NCBI GenBank assembly: GCA_022565135.1
Contig: JADFKA010000153.1
Coordinates: 1-5,169 of the forward strand
Direction of reading: 5' to 3'
DNA: 5,169 nucleotides
Origin: Pseudomonadota bacterium
Lineage (GTDB): Bacteria > Pseudomonadota > Gammaproteobacteria > Steroidobacterales > Woeseiaceae
The notes beneath the pieces are model-generated. The model worked only from the letters and a program-made list of their open reading frames with translations, had not been told where the DNA came from and made no database searches. A program made the position numbers and the translations under genes. Of this stretch, positions 1 through 5,169 are shown in pieces. Each line of letters starts with the position of its first letter. The stretch's first letter is position 1.

Positions 1-372
1 CTAGGTTTCAGTTTCAGCGACACGCACAATAGCGTGCCAGTGCTGCATGGCGAAGTGGAGGTGACGATCGATGCGGTGTGTCAGCGTTGCCTCGAGCCGT
101 TTCGTCTGCCGCTCGCCGCCGAGCTGCGGCTGTTGTTGGTGAAGAAGAATTCGGCCGCCGTTAAGGTGGACGACTATGAGAATTGGGAGCTTGCTGAGGA
201 CAAGCTGCGACCTCTGGATATCGTCGAAGAAGCGCTGATTATGGCGATGCCGTTTGCGGCAATGCACGCAAATGATGCATCGTGTAACAAGCCTGAAGAA
301 GTAATCGATGCGCCCGGCGGCAAAGTACAACCCTTTGCGACCCTGAGGTCGCAGATGGATGATGAGAACTAG
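1..372 (+). CDS. yceD: YceD/DUF177 family protein, 3' portion (5' end outside the window)
   Basis: The frame is open from base 1 with no start codon and ends at TAG 370-372, giving 123 visible residues. The E. coli protein is about 173 aa, so roughly 50 N-terminal residues are missing. The visible part carries the family's C-x2-C motif (VCQRCLEPF, visible Cys27 and Cys30). It then has an acidic middle region, the helix DIVEEALIMAMPF, and a late His/Cys pair (visible His89 and Cys95, in MHANDASC). Together these look like the usual DUF177 metal-binding-like pattern. The protein is conserved directly upstream of rpmF in many bacteria and has been linked to 23S rRNA accumulation or ribosome biogenesis; its biochemical role is not settled. 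It is followed after 77 bases by rpmF on the same strand, the standard arrangement. Family assignment is firm and function is only inferred. Confidence 0.9.
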   Translation, partial: LGFSFSDTHNSVPVLHGEVEVTIDAVCQRCLEPFRLPLAAELRLLLVKKNSAAVKVDDYENWELAEDKLRPLDIVEEALIMAMPFAAMHANDASCNKPEEVIDAPGGKVQPFATLRSQMDDEN

Positions 373-412
373 GGAACCGGTCTGCAACGACTGATCGAGA
401 AATTAATTCAAT

Positions 413-432
413 GTTGGCGCCCAGGCGCCAGC
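413..432 (+). promoter_or_regulatory. Perfect palindrome / stable RNA hairpin in the rpmF leader
   Basis: TGGCGCC (415-421) and GGCGCCA (424-430) are perfect inverted repeats around a 2-base centre. As RNA the structure would form an eight-pair stem, including one U-G pair and an outer G413-C432 pair, closed by a CCAG tetraloop. It lies between the yceD stop and the rpmF ribosome binding site, ending 7 bases before that site. No T-tract follows, so it is not an intrinsic terminator. It could be a protein-binding operator, or an mRNA structure that sets the processing or stability of the yceD-rpmF transcript. The sequence shows the symmetry only; a role is inference. Confidence 0.45.
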
Positions 433-439
433 GTGAACT

Positions 440-443
440 GGAG
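440..443 (+). promoter_or_regulatory. rpmF ribosome binding site (GGAG)
   Basis: GGAG, within GGAGAAG, lies six bases upstream of ATG 450. It decides the L32 start over an in-frame ATG at 411, which would add 13 residues foreign to L32 and has the palindrome inside its coding region. Confidence 0.75.
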
Positions 444-449
444 AAGAAT

Positions 450-644
450 ATGGCTGTGCAAAAAAGTCGCAGGACTCCTGCAACGCGTGGCATGCGGCGT
501 TCGCATGACAAGCTGAAGCGACCTGCAGTATCGGTTGACCCGACATCAGGCGAGACTCATTTGCGACACCGCGTGTCACCGGACGGTTTTTACCGCGGCA
601 ATCAGGTTATCGTGCCGCCGGAAGTCCCAGACGACGACGAGTAA
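450..644 (+). CDS. rpmF: 50S ribosomal protein bL32
   Basis: The product is 64 aa and starts MAVQKSRRTPATRGMRRSHDKL, the conserved L32 N-terminus. It continues through the family's SVDPTSGETHLRHRVSPDGFYRG core (two adjacent motifs, roughly residues 28-50). L32 is a small structural protein of the large ribosomal subunit near the peptidyl transferase region. There are no zinc-ribbon cysteines, so this is the zinc-independent type, as in E. coli. The start at ATG 450 is supported by a GGAG ribosome binding site and by the MAVQ beginning. The protein is somewhat longer than the 57-residue E. coli form because of a C-terminal tail ending PPEVPDDDE, which is acidic in an otherwise basic protein. 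It sits between yceD and plsX, 44 bases before the proposed plsX start, and is probably cotranscribed with both. Confidence 0.97.
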   Translation: MAVQKSRRTPATRGMRRSHDKLKRPAVSVDPTSGETHLRHRVSPDGFYRGNQVIVPPEVPDDDE

Positions 645-688
645 ATTCGCACCATAACCGGGTCATAAGCATTTTGGCCGGCTGCGTT

Positions 689-1699
689 GTGACATCAACT
701 TCAATCATATCCCTTGATGCAATGAGTGGCGACCTGGGCGCCGAAGTCGTCGTGCGCGCGGCGCATGCGGCCCTGATCAAGCACGCAAATCTCGAACTGT
801 TACTGGTCGGTGACCGCGACGAACTGCAGGGACATATCACGCGAATCGTCGGCGACCAGCCGCGCTTGTCGATCGTTCATGCCAGTCAGATTGTCAGAAT
901 GTCGGACGGCGCTGTCGAAGCGCTACGCAGGAAGAAAGACTCCTCAATGCGAGTCGCCATTGATCTTGTCAAATCCGGCGACGCCCAGGCCTGCGTCAGT
1001 GCTGGCAATACGGGCGCGCTGATGGCAACCGCGAAGTTTGTCCTCAAGATGCTGCCGGGTATCGATCGTCCGGCGATTATTGTGGAACTGCCCGCGATCG
1101 GTGGCTCCTTGCATATGCTCGATCTCGGTGCGAACACTCTCTGCTCGGCTGAGCATTTGTTTCAGTTTGCCGTAATGGGTTCGATCATTGCGGCCGACAT
1201 CACCGGTGTCAGCAATCCGCGAGTCGCGTTACTCAATATTGGCGCCGAAGACACCAAGGGGCATGACACGGTCAAAGATGCAGCGGCAATGCTGCAGGCA
1301 AGCTCGCTGAATTACGTCGGCTTTATCGAAGGCAGTGACCTGTTTTCTGGAGTGGCTGATGTGGTTGTTGCAGATGGCTTTACTGGCAATGTTGCATTGA
1401 AGACAATGGAAGGTACAGTTGGCCTTATTGCGCATTATTTACAACGCGCATTTACGCGAAACTGGATCACCAAATTGCAGGCATTGATTTCGCGGCCGGT
1501 ATTAAAGAGACTTGCCAATGAAATGGACTCACGAAACTATAATGGTGCGACTTTGGTTGGTCTGAATGGAATCGTCATCAAGAGCCACGGTGGCGCCGAT
1601 TCGTATGCATTTCAGCATGCGATCGAGACAGCTATCGTCGAGGTGCAAGACCAGGTGCCGCAACAAATCGGTAACCTGCTGCAGCGGGAAGCGGCATGA
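689..1699 (+). CDS. plsX: Phosphate acyltransferase PlsX
   Basis: PlsX converts acyl-ACP and phosphate to acyl-phosphate, which PlsY uses to acylate glycerol-3-phosphate. It is a peripheral membrane enzyme at the start of phospholipid synthesis. The 336-residue product has the family landmarks: ISLDAMSGD near the N-terminus, SAGNTGALMA (about 104-113), RPAI and LDLGAN (about 127-149), LLNIGAEDTKG (181-191), LNYVGFIEGSD (207-217), VADGFTGNVALKT (227-239) and the C-terminal YNGATLVGLNGIVIKSHG (284-301). The canonical DAMGGD is DAMSGD here. I chose the GTG at 689 because it gives the usual short lead into the first beta strand. A TTG at 674 would add five residues. Neither has a convincing Shine-Dalgarno sequence, so translation may depend on coupling to rpmF. 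The stop overlaps the fabH start. The identity is certain; the exact start is not. Confidence 0.96.
   Translation: MTSTSIISLDAMSGDLGAEVVVRAAHAALIKHANLELLLVGDRDELQGHITRIVGDQPRLSIVHASQIVRMSDGAVEALRRKKDSSMRVAIDLVKSGDAQACVSAGNTGALMATAKFVLKMLPGIDRPAIIVELPAIGGSLHMLDLGANTLCSAEHLFQFAVMGSIIAADITGVSNPRVALLNIGAEDTKGHDTVKDAAAMLQASSLNYVGFIEGSDLFSGVADVVVADGFTGNVALKTMEGTVGLIAHYLQRAFTRNWITKLQALISRPVLKRLANEMDSRNYNGATLVGLNGIVIKSHGGADSYAFQHAIETAIVEVQDQVPQQIGNLLQREAA
1686..1689 (+). promoter_or_regulatory. fabH ribosome binding site (GGGA) inside the end of plsX
   Basis: GGGA (in GGGAAG) lies in the last plsX codons, six bases before ATG 1696 and nine before ATG 1699. Its spacing suits either of the two adjacent starts and so does not settle which one is used. 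Confidence 0.5.
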
Positions 1700-2664
1700 T
1701 GTTCTCGAGAATTGCCGGCACCGGTCGATATCTTCCCGAGAAAGTCCTGACCAACTTTGACCTCGAGAAAATAGTTGATACGACAGATGAGTGGATTCGC
1801 ACGCGTACGGGCGTAGAGCGACGGCACCATGTCGCAGATGATGAAACAACGTCTGATATGTGTGTTGAGGCAGCCAAGGTTGCGATAGACGATGCCGGCA
1901 TCGATGTTAGCGATATCGACTTCATCGTGGTCGGTACCACATCTCCCGACCTGATATTTCCAAACGTTGCGACGTTGGTTCAGCACCGCCTGGGAATTCC
2001 GCCCTGTCCGGCATTCAGTCTGGAAGCGGCTTGCACGGGCTTTATTTACGCACTGACGACAGCCGACAAGTTCATCAAGGCTGGTGAGGCGACATGTGTC
2101 CTGGTCATTGGCGCGGAGTGCATATCCAAACTCATTGACTGGTCTGATCGCAACACTTGTGTGCTGTTTGGTGACGGGGCCGGTGCCGTGATCGTCAAGC
2201 CATCGGATGAGCCGGGCATCATCGGCACTCACCTGGGTGCAGACGGCCAGTACAAAGACTTGCTTTACTACCCGGCCGGGGCGTCAAAAAATCTTGAGAT
2301 AGCAGGTACGGATGACGCTGCTATCATCATGCAGGGCAATGAAGTGTTCAAGGTTGCCGTTAAAACACTGGCGAACGTTGCCACCCAGGCACTCGAATCT
2401 GCCGGAATCGGCTTGAGCGAGCTGGATTGGCTGATTCCACACCAGGCAAACATCCGCATCATTCAGGCGACGGCGAAACGTCTTGGTATGCCGATGGATA
2501 AAATTATTCTGACTATTCAGGATCACGGCAATACATCGGCCGCATCGGTGCCGATGGCACTTGATGTCAGCGTTCGTGATGGCCGTGTGCAACGCGGCCA
2601 ACTCGTATTATTGGAAGCGTTCGGCGGCGGCTTTACCTGGGGATCGGTGTTGATGCGCTATTGA
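1696..2664 (+). CDS. fabH: Beta-ketoacyl-ACP synthase III (FabH)
   Basis: FabH condenses acetyl-CoA (or another short acyl-CoA) with malonyl-ACP to begin type II fatty acid synthesis in the cytoplasm. The 322-residue product has the full thiolase-fold catalytic triad: Cys113 in LEAACTGF, His249 in IPHQANIRI and Asn279 in DHGNTSAAS. It also has the family's TTDEWIRTRTGVERR (29-43), FGDGAGAV (158-165) and the C-terminal EAFGGGFTWGS. The gene starts at ATGATG, where the plsX TGA is embedded. The second ATG (1699) would give exactly the E. coli numbering (Cys112), so that start is a real alternative. Overlap with plsX and a shared ribosome binding region imply translational coupling in one operon. 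No fabD follows; the next gene is on the opposite strand. The enzyme looks fully functional. Confidence 0.97.
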   Translation: MMFSRIAGTGRYLPEKVLTNFDLEKIVDTTDEWIRTRTGVERRHHVADDETTSDMCVEAAKVAIDDAGIDVSDIDFIVVGTTSPDLIFPNVATLVQHRLGIPPCPAFSLEAACTGFIYALTTADKFIKAGEATCVLVIGAECISKLIDWSDRNTCVLFGDGAGAVIVKPSDEPGIIGTHLGADGQYKDLLYYPAGASKNLEIAGTDDAAIIMQGNEVFKVAVKTLANVATQALESAGIGLSELDWLIPHQANIRIIQATAKRLGMPMDKIILTIQDHGNTSAASVPMALDVSVRDGRVQRGQLVLLEAFGGGFTWGSVLMRY

Positions 2665-2682
2665 TATTAGCCGGTTTCTCGT

Positions 2683-3228
2683 CTACCACAACCCGACATT
2701 GCGTCGATTGGCTGCACGTCGCTTCATTCGTTGGTGCAATTGTTGACGTCGCCGATCGATGCGGTCGCGCCGAACTACACGGTCAATCGAGTCGCCATGC
2801 TTATCGTCGAATGCCTGCCGGAACTGGCAAAAATCATCGTATGCTTCACGCACGTGGCGTAGTTCGCGCATAATCAGTTCGATAACGATAACGTCGTCGA
2901 GAAAACCGATCACCGGGATATCGTCGGGTAAAACATCCTCCGGATCAGCAAAATAAATGAACATGGCGAGCAAACGCTCGCGATCGGATTTCGGCAATTG
3001 CCAATCATCGTCGGCAAGCATCTGTAACATTGACTCGATTTTCGGAATTCGCTGTGCAACAAAATCAGGCAATGGATCATTGCTTTGAATGTCGGCGAGA
3101 ACGTCCCGCAGCGCTTCAACAATTTCGGATTCTTCCGCGAAACGGACTGCATTACGCGATTGTTCTAATGCGATGCGGAAATACTCCAGGTCACGATCGC
3201 TGAGTTCGAATGAAAGTTTCATGCCCAT
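2683..3228 (-). CDS. DUF1232 / YkvA-like protein
   Basis: The product is 181 aa and cytoplasmic or membrane-associated, with no signal peptide. The diagnostic part is about residues 84-122: LLAMFIYFADPEDVLPD followed by IPVIGFLDDVIVIELIM. This matches the DUF1232 pattern of Y-F-x2-P-x-D-x-(I/L)-P-D, then IPV-x-G-x-LDD and a hydrophobic helix. The N-terminal 80 residues are mostly helical and acidic (ELSDRDLEYFRIALEQSR at the front). The last 33 residues are very basic, with 12 arginines between residues 149 and 176. The function of the family is unknown. I chose ATG 3226-3228 (MGMKLSF); ATG 3220-3222 (MKLSF) is equally plausible, and neither has a good ribosome binding site. A TTG further upstream would add 20 residues with no family resemblance. 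The gene converges on fabH with an 18-base gap and is divergent from the GST gene. Confidence 0.8.
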   Translation of the reverse strand: MGMKLSFELSDRDLEYFRIALEQSRNAVRFAEESEIVEALRDVLADIQSNDPLPDFVAQRIPKIESMLQMLADDDWQLPKSDRERLLAMFIYFADPEDVLPDDIPVIGFLDDVIVIELIMRELRHVREAYDDFCQFRQAFDDKHGDSIDRVVRRDRIDRRRQQLHQRMKRRAANRRNVGLW

Positions 3229-3259
3229 GGTACGTGCTCGACACCGTGTATGGGAAAAC

Positions 3260-3288
3260 AGGCTACCGGTCAGGCGGAAATCGGTCAA
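3260..3288 (-). promoter_or_regulatory. Possible sigma-70 promoter for the DUF1232 gene
   Basis: Read on the - strand, TTGACC (3288-3283) matches five of six bases of the -35 consensus. After a 17-base spacer comes TAGCCT (3265-3260), a weak -10 with three of six matches. Transcription would begin near 3253, about 25 bases before the chosen start codon. The good -35 and ideal spacing favour it, and the poor -10 counts against it. The 136-base spacer between the divergent genes must hold promoters for both; I see no convincing one for the + strand gene, only an isolated TTTAAT at 3297-3302. Confidence 0.3.
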
Positions 3289-3364
3289 TCGGATTCTTTA
3301 ATTTGCAGATAACGCGAGCTGTGGCAATGGTTTACCATGTGACGTTGCATGGCGATGTCCCGAA

Positions 3365-4021
3365 ATGAAGCCCAAGCTGGTATTTGGTAATAAGAACTAT
3401 TCATCCTGGTCGCTGCGGACTTGGCTGCTTTTGCGCGAGTCTGGGATCGAATTTGAGGAACATCGGATTGCGCTTGATACCGACACTACCAAGTCTGAGA
3501 TCGCCGCATTTACCGGCGGTGGCACAGTGCCCGTGTTACAGATTGGAGAACTGACCGTCTGGGACACGCTTGCAATTGCCGAGACGGTTGCCGAACGATG
3601 GCCGGAGAAACGACTTTGGCCCGCCGATGCGGATGCGCGCGCATATGCTCGCAGCATTTGCGCCGAGATGCACTCAGGTTTTCATGATCTGCGCAAGGCC
3701 ATGCCAATGAATTGCCGGGCGATGGGACGCACGATAACGCTTACTGATGCCCTGTCCGGCGATATTGACCGCATTATTGCCATCTGGTTGGCTTGCCAGC
3801 GTCAATTTAGCGGTGATAATGGATGGTTGTTCAATAACTTCAGTATTGCCGATGCGATGTTTGCGCCAGTGGTGCTGCGGTTTCGGACCTACGGTATCAA
3901 GCTGCCGGAATCGGCAGGCTATTATCCACAGCGCTTGCTGCAGAGTGAGGCGATGCAGGCATGGCTGTCAGCTGCCGAGACCGAAACGGAAGTGATCGAA
4001 AGGGAAGAAAAGGGAAGATGA
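3365..4021 (+). CDS. Glutathione S-transferase family protein
   Basis: The product is 218 aa, the normal length for a cytosolic GST. The N-terminal thioredoxin-fold domain (about 1-80) opens KLVFGNKNYSSWSLRTWLLL, a signature of a bacterial GST subfamily with candidate catalytic serines at 13 and 14. It has the cis-proline motif GGTVPVL (Pro56) and WDTLAIAE (66-73), where the glutathione gamma-glutamyl contact normally sits. The C-terminal helical domain contains the N-capping box FSIADAMFAP (159-168, Ser160 and Asp163). The likely role is glutathione-dependent conjugation, isomerisation or reduction; the substrate cannot be read from sequence. No clear Shine-Dalgarno sequence precedes ATG 3365, but no better in-frame start exists. 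The acidic/basic tail EREEKGR is encoded by the purine-rich stretch that serves as the next gene's ribosome binding region, and the TGA overlaps the next ATG. Confidence 0.9.
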   Translation: MKPKLVFGNKNYSSWSLRTWLLLRESGIEFEEHRIALDTDTTKSEIAAFTGGGTVPVLQIGELTVWDTLAIAETVAERWPEKRLWPADADARAYARSICAEMHSGFHDLRKAMPMNCRAMGRTITLTDALSGDIDRIIAIWLACQRQFSGDNGWLFNNFSIADAMFAPVVLRFRTYGIKLPESAGYYPQRLLQSEAMQAWLSAAETETEVIEREEKGR

Positions 4022-5037
4022 GACGCACGCAAAAAATTCTCGTCATTATTGCGCTTGTCATGGCGAGCGCTCCGCGTGCGGAAATCTACGAATTGCCGCC
4101 ACCGGGCTTCGATGTAGTAGGTGCAGTCTCGACGATAACGGCGCGTGACGAGGATACGCTGATCGACATTGCCCGCCGGCATGGCCTGGGCTATGAAGAT
4201 ATCGTGCGTGCGAATCCGACCGTCAATATCTGGGTGCCAGGTGCGGGAACGGAAATCATTTTACCGACGCGCTACGTTTTGCCGGCGGTGCCGCGCGAGG
4301 GAGTTGTTCTCAACCTGGCCGAATTCAGGCTGTACTATTTTCCAAAGCCCAAGGCGGGAGAGCCTGCTTACGTCATGACCTATCCGATCAGCATCGGCCG
4401 CATGGATTGGGACACGCCGCTGGGCTTGACCGAGGTCATATCGAAAGTCCGCAATCCATCGTGGTATCCACCGCAATCCGTACGTGATGAACACGCGGCT
4501 GACGGCGATCCATTGCCGCGCATAGTACCGCCCGGGCCAAAAAATCCACTGGGCAAATATGCCATGCGACTGGGCCTGCCTGGCTACCTGATTCATAGCA
4601 CGAATCGGCCCGCCGGCGTCGGCATGCGGGTTACACATGGCTGTGTACGCATGTTTCCCGAGGACATCGAATATTTGTTTGGCCAGGTGAATGTAAGCAC
4701 GCCCGTGCGCATCATCAATGATCCCGTGAAGATCGGCTGGAACGGCGATGAGCTCGTCATGGAGGCACATCCCGTACTCGAGGCCACGCTGAACGACACG
4801 GTTGAAATTGCCACGGCAGCTGAGGAGTTGGCGGAAATGACTGAGCCCGACGCATATCCAGCCATTGCCAGGGACCCACTGAGCTTCGTTACCGAACAAT
4901 TCATCGCAGCAACCGGCGAGCGCCCAGGACAGCTGGACTGGCACCTGGTTGAAGAGGTTGTTGGCCGGTCGGATGGTATACCGACGTCAGTCGGACACAG
5001 TATAAAAAACGCCGCGGCAAGCGCGGCGTCTGAATAG
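4018..5037 (+). CDS. Exported LysM-YkuD L,D-transpeptidase, ErfK/YbiS type
   Basis: This enzyme class forms 3-3 peptidoglycan crosslinks or, for ErfK/YbiS/YcfS, joins the C-terminal lysine of Braun lipoprotein to diaminopimelate in the periplasm. The 339-residue product begins with a signal peptide (MRRTQKILVIIALVMASAPRA, likely cut after about residue 21). A LysM-like domain follows at about 38-85 (DEDTLIDIARRHGLGYEDIVRANP). The YkuD catalytic domain spans about 95-233, with His193 (LIHSTN) and the active-site motif THGCVRM containing His207 and Cys209. About 105 further residues follow. Strong resemblance to ErfK/YbiS around GVGMRVTHGCVRM favours the lipoprotein-attaching subgroup. The start at ATG 4018 overlaps the GST stop (ATGA), is preceded by AGGGA at 4001-4005 and gives a clean signal peptide; the in-frame ATG at 3961 would bury it. 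The gene converges on an lpp-like gene, a probable substrate. Its last ten codons form that gene's terminator. Confidence 0.93.
   Translation: MRRTQKILVIIALVMASAPRAEIYELPPPGFDVVGAVSTITARDEDTLIDIARRHGLGYEDIVRANPTVNIWVPGAGTEIILPTRYVLPAVPREGVVLNLAEFRLYYFPKPKAGEPAYVMTYPISIGRMDWDTPLGLTEVISKVRNPSWYPPQSVRDEHAADGDPLPRIVPPGPKNPLGKYAMRLGLPGYLIHSTNRPAGVGMRVTHGCVRMFPEDIEYLFGQVNVSTPVRIINDPVKIGWNGDELVMEAHPVLEATLNDTVEIATAAEELAEMTEPDAYPAIARDPLSFVTEQFIAATGERPGQLDWHLVEEVVGRSDGIPTSVGHSIKNAAASAASE
5004..5029 (-). terminator. Intrinsic terminator of the lpp-like gene, inside the transpeptidase CDS
   Basis: On the - strand, ACGCCGCG pairs perfectly with CGCGGCGT (5029-5022 with 5016-5009) around a 5-base loop, followed directly by TTTTT (5008-5004) and then ATA. 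This is a strong Rho-independent terminator, 25 bases past the lpp-like stop codon. It lies wholly within the coding region of the convergent transpeptidase gene, where it encodes residues 329-338 (IKNAAASAAS). In the + direction no T-tract follows the hairpin, so it should act on one strand only. Confidence 0.85.
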
Positions 5038-5054
5038 AAGCATTAAGTCCTAAA

Positions 5055-5169
5055 CTACTTCGACATCGATTTTTGGAACATGCGCTCCATGCTTTCACGG
5101 TTTGCTTCGCAGCAAGCCTGTGCTTCTGTTGCAGCTGAAAGCGCCTGGTCCGCAGTGCTCTGAGCGCTA
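5055..5169 (-). CDS. lpp: Lpp/OprI-like alanine-zipper lipoprotein, C-terminal part (5' end outside the window)
   Basis: The - strand frame open at the window edge encodes 37 residues ending ...MFQKSMSK with a TAG stop at 5057-5055. It contains TADQALSAATEAQACC followed by EANRESMERMFQKSMSK. It aligns without gaps to the OprI C-terminus as I remember it: shared ADxAL, AA, AQ, RM, a Lys four from the end and the terminal Lys. Such proteins are outer-membrane lipoproteins that form trimeric coiled coils with alanine at the core positions. A fraction is bound to peptidoglycan through the C-terminal lysine. Here core positions 3 and 4 residues apart read A, A, A, A, C, N, M, M, S. The Cys-Cys pair is unusual against E. 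coli Lpp or OprI. The signal peptide and lipobox are beyond the window. The gene ends 17 bases from the convergent L,D-transpeptidase gene and has its own strong terminator. Confidence 0.85.
   Translation of the reverse strand, partial: SAQSTADQALSAATEAQACCEANRESMERMFQKSMSK

Noticed and set aside
411..449. Upstream ATG for rpmF adding 13 residues
   Set aside because: L32 begins MAVQ, and ATG 450 has GGAG at good spacing; the extension falls on the palindrome.
653..668. CATAA direct repeat spaced 11 bases apart before plsX
   Set aside because: Too short to be meaningful, and not placed against any recognisable promoter.
1612..2232. Long - strand open frame of 206 codons antisense to plsX/fabH
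   Set aside because: It lies wholly opposite two certain genes, shows no recognisable motif, and has the odd residue mix of a shadow frame (many Cys, Arg, His and Ser).
2665..2682. Search for a bidirectional terminator between convergent fabH and the DUF1232 gene
   Set aside because: The 18-base gap and its flanks show no GC stem with a T-tract on either strand.
3229..3288. N-terminal extension of the DUF1232 gene from a TTG codon at 3288
   Set aside because: The added 20 residues have no family likeness, and the TTG falls in the candidate -35 element.
3327..3338. ATGGT-TT-ACCAT inverted repeat upstream of the GST gene
   Set aside because: Arms of only five bases with no flanking symmetry; expected by chance in a window of this size.
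3961..4017. Upstream ATG for the transpeptidase adding 19 residues
   Set aside because: It would run 57 bases inside the GST gene and bury a clean signal peptide; ATG 4018 has an ATGA overlap and a purine-rich ribosome binding region.
4261..4944. Long - strand open frame of 227 codons antisense to the L,D-transpeptidase
   Set aside because: It is opposite a well-supported gene with an intact active site, and no family resemblance can be seen.

Overview
The window reads as a stretch of gammaproteobacterial chromosome with moderate GC. Two things point that way: the yceD-rpmF-plsX-fabH order, and a C-terminal fragment of a Lpp/OprI-type alanine-zipper lipoprotein at the right edge. The species cannot be named from the sequence. 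Coding density is high, all genes look intact apart from the two cut by the window edges, and I see no mobile element, tRNA, rRNA or CRISPR array.

Left block (1-2664, + strand): the 3' part of yceD (DUF177), then rpmF (ribosomal protein L32), plsX (phosphate acyltransferase) and fabH (beta-ketoacyl-ACP synthase III). This is the classic cluster joining ribosome supply to the start of fatty acid and phospholipid synthesis. plsX and fabH overlap at ATGATG. The usual continuation (fabD, fabG, acpP, fabF) is absent: a DUF1232/YkvA-like gene on the - strand begins its 3' end only 18 bases after fabH. A strong hairpin-forming palindrome lies just upstream of the rpmF ribosome binding site.

Middle block (2683-4021): the DUF1232 gene (-) is divergent from a glutathione S-transferase-family gene (+), with a 136-base spacer between them.

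Right block (3365-5169): the GST gene overlaps by four bases (ATGA) an exported LysM + YkuD L,D-transpeptidase of the ErfK/YbiS type. That gene converges on a small - strand gene whose visible end closely resembles Lpp/OprI, including the terminal lysine through which Lpp is attached to peptidoglycan. So an enzyme of the class that attaches Lpp lies tail to tail with a probable substrate. The intrinsic terminator of the lpp-like gene lies inside the last codons of the transpeptidase gene.

No clearly new system is visible. The most interesting points are the enzyme-substrate pair at the right end, the Cys-Cys pair in the lipoprotein's alanine zipper, the embedded terminator, and the interrupted fab cluster.
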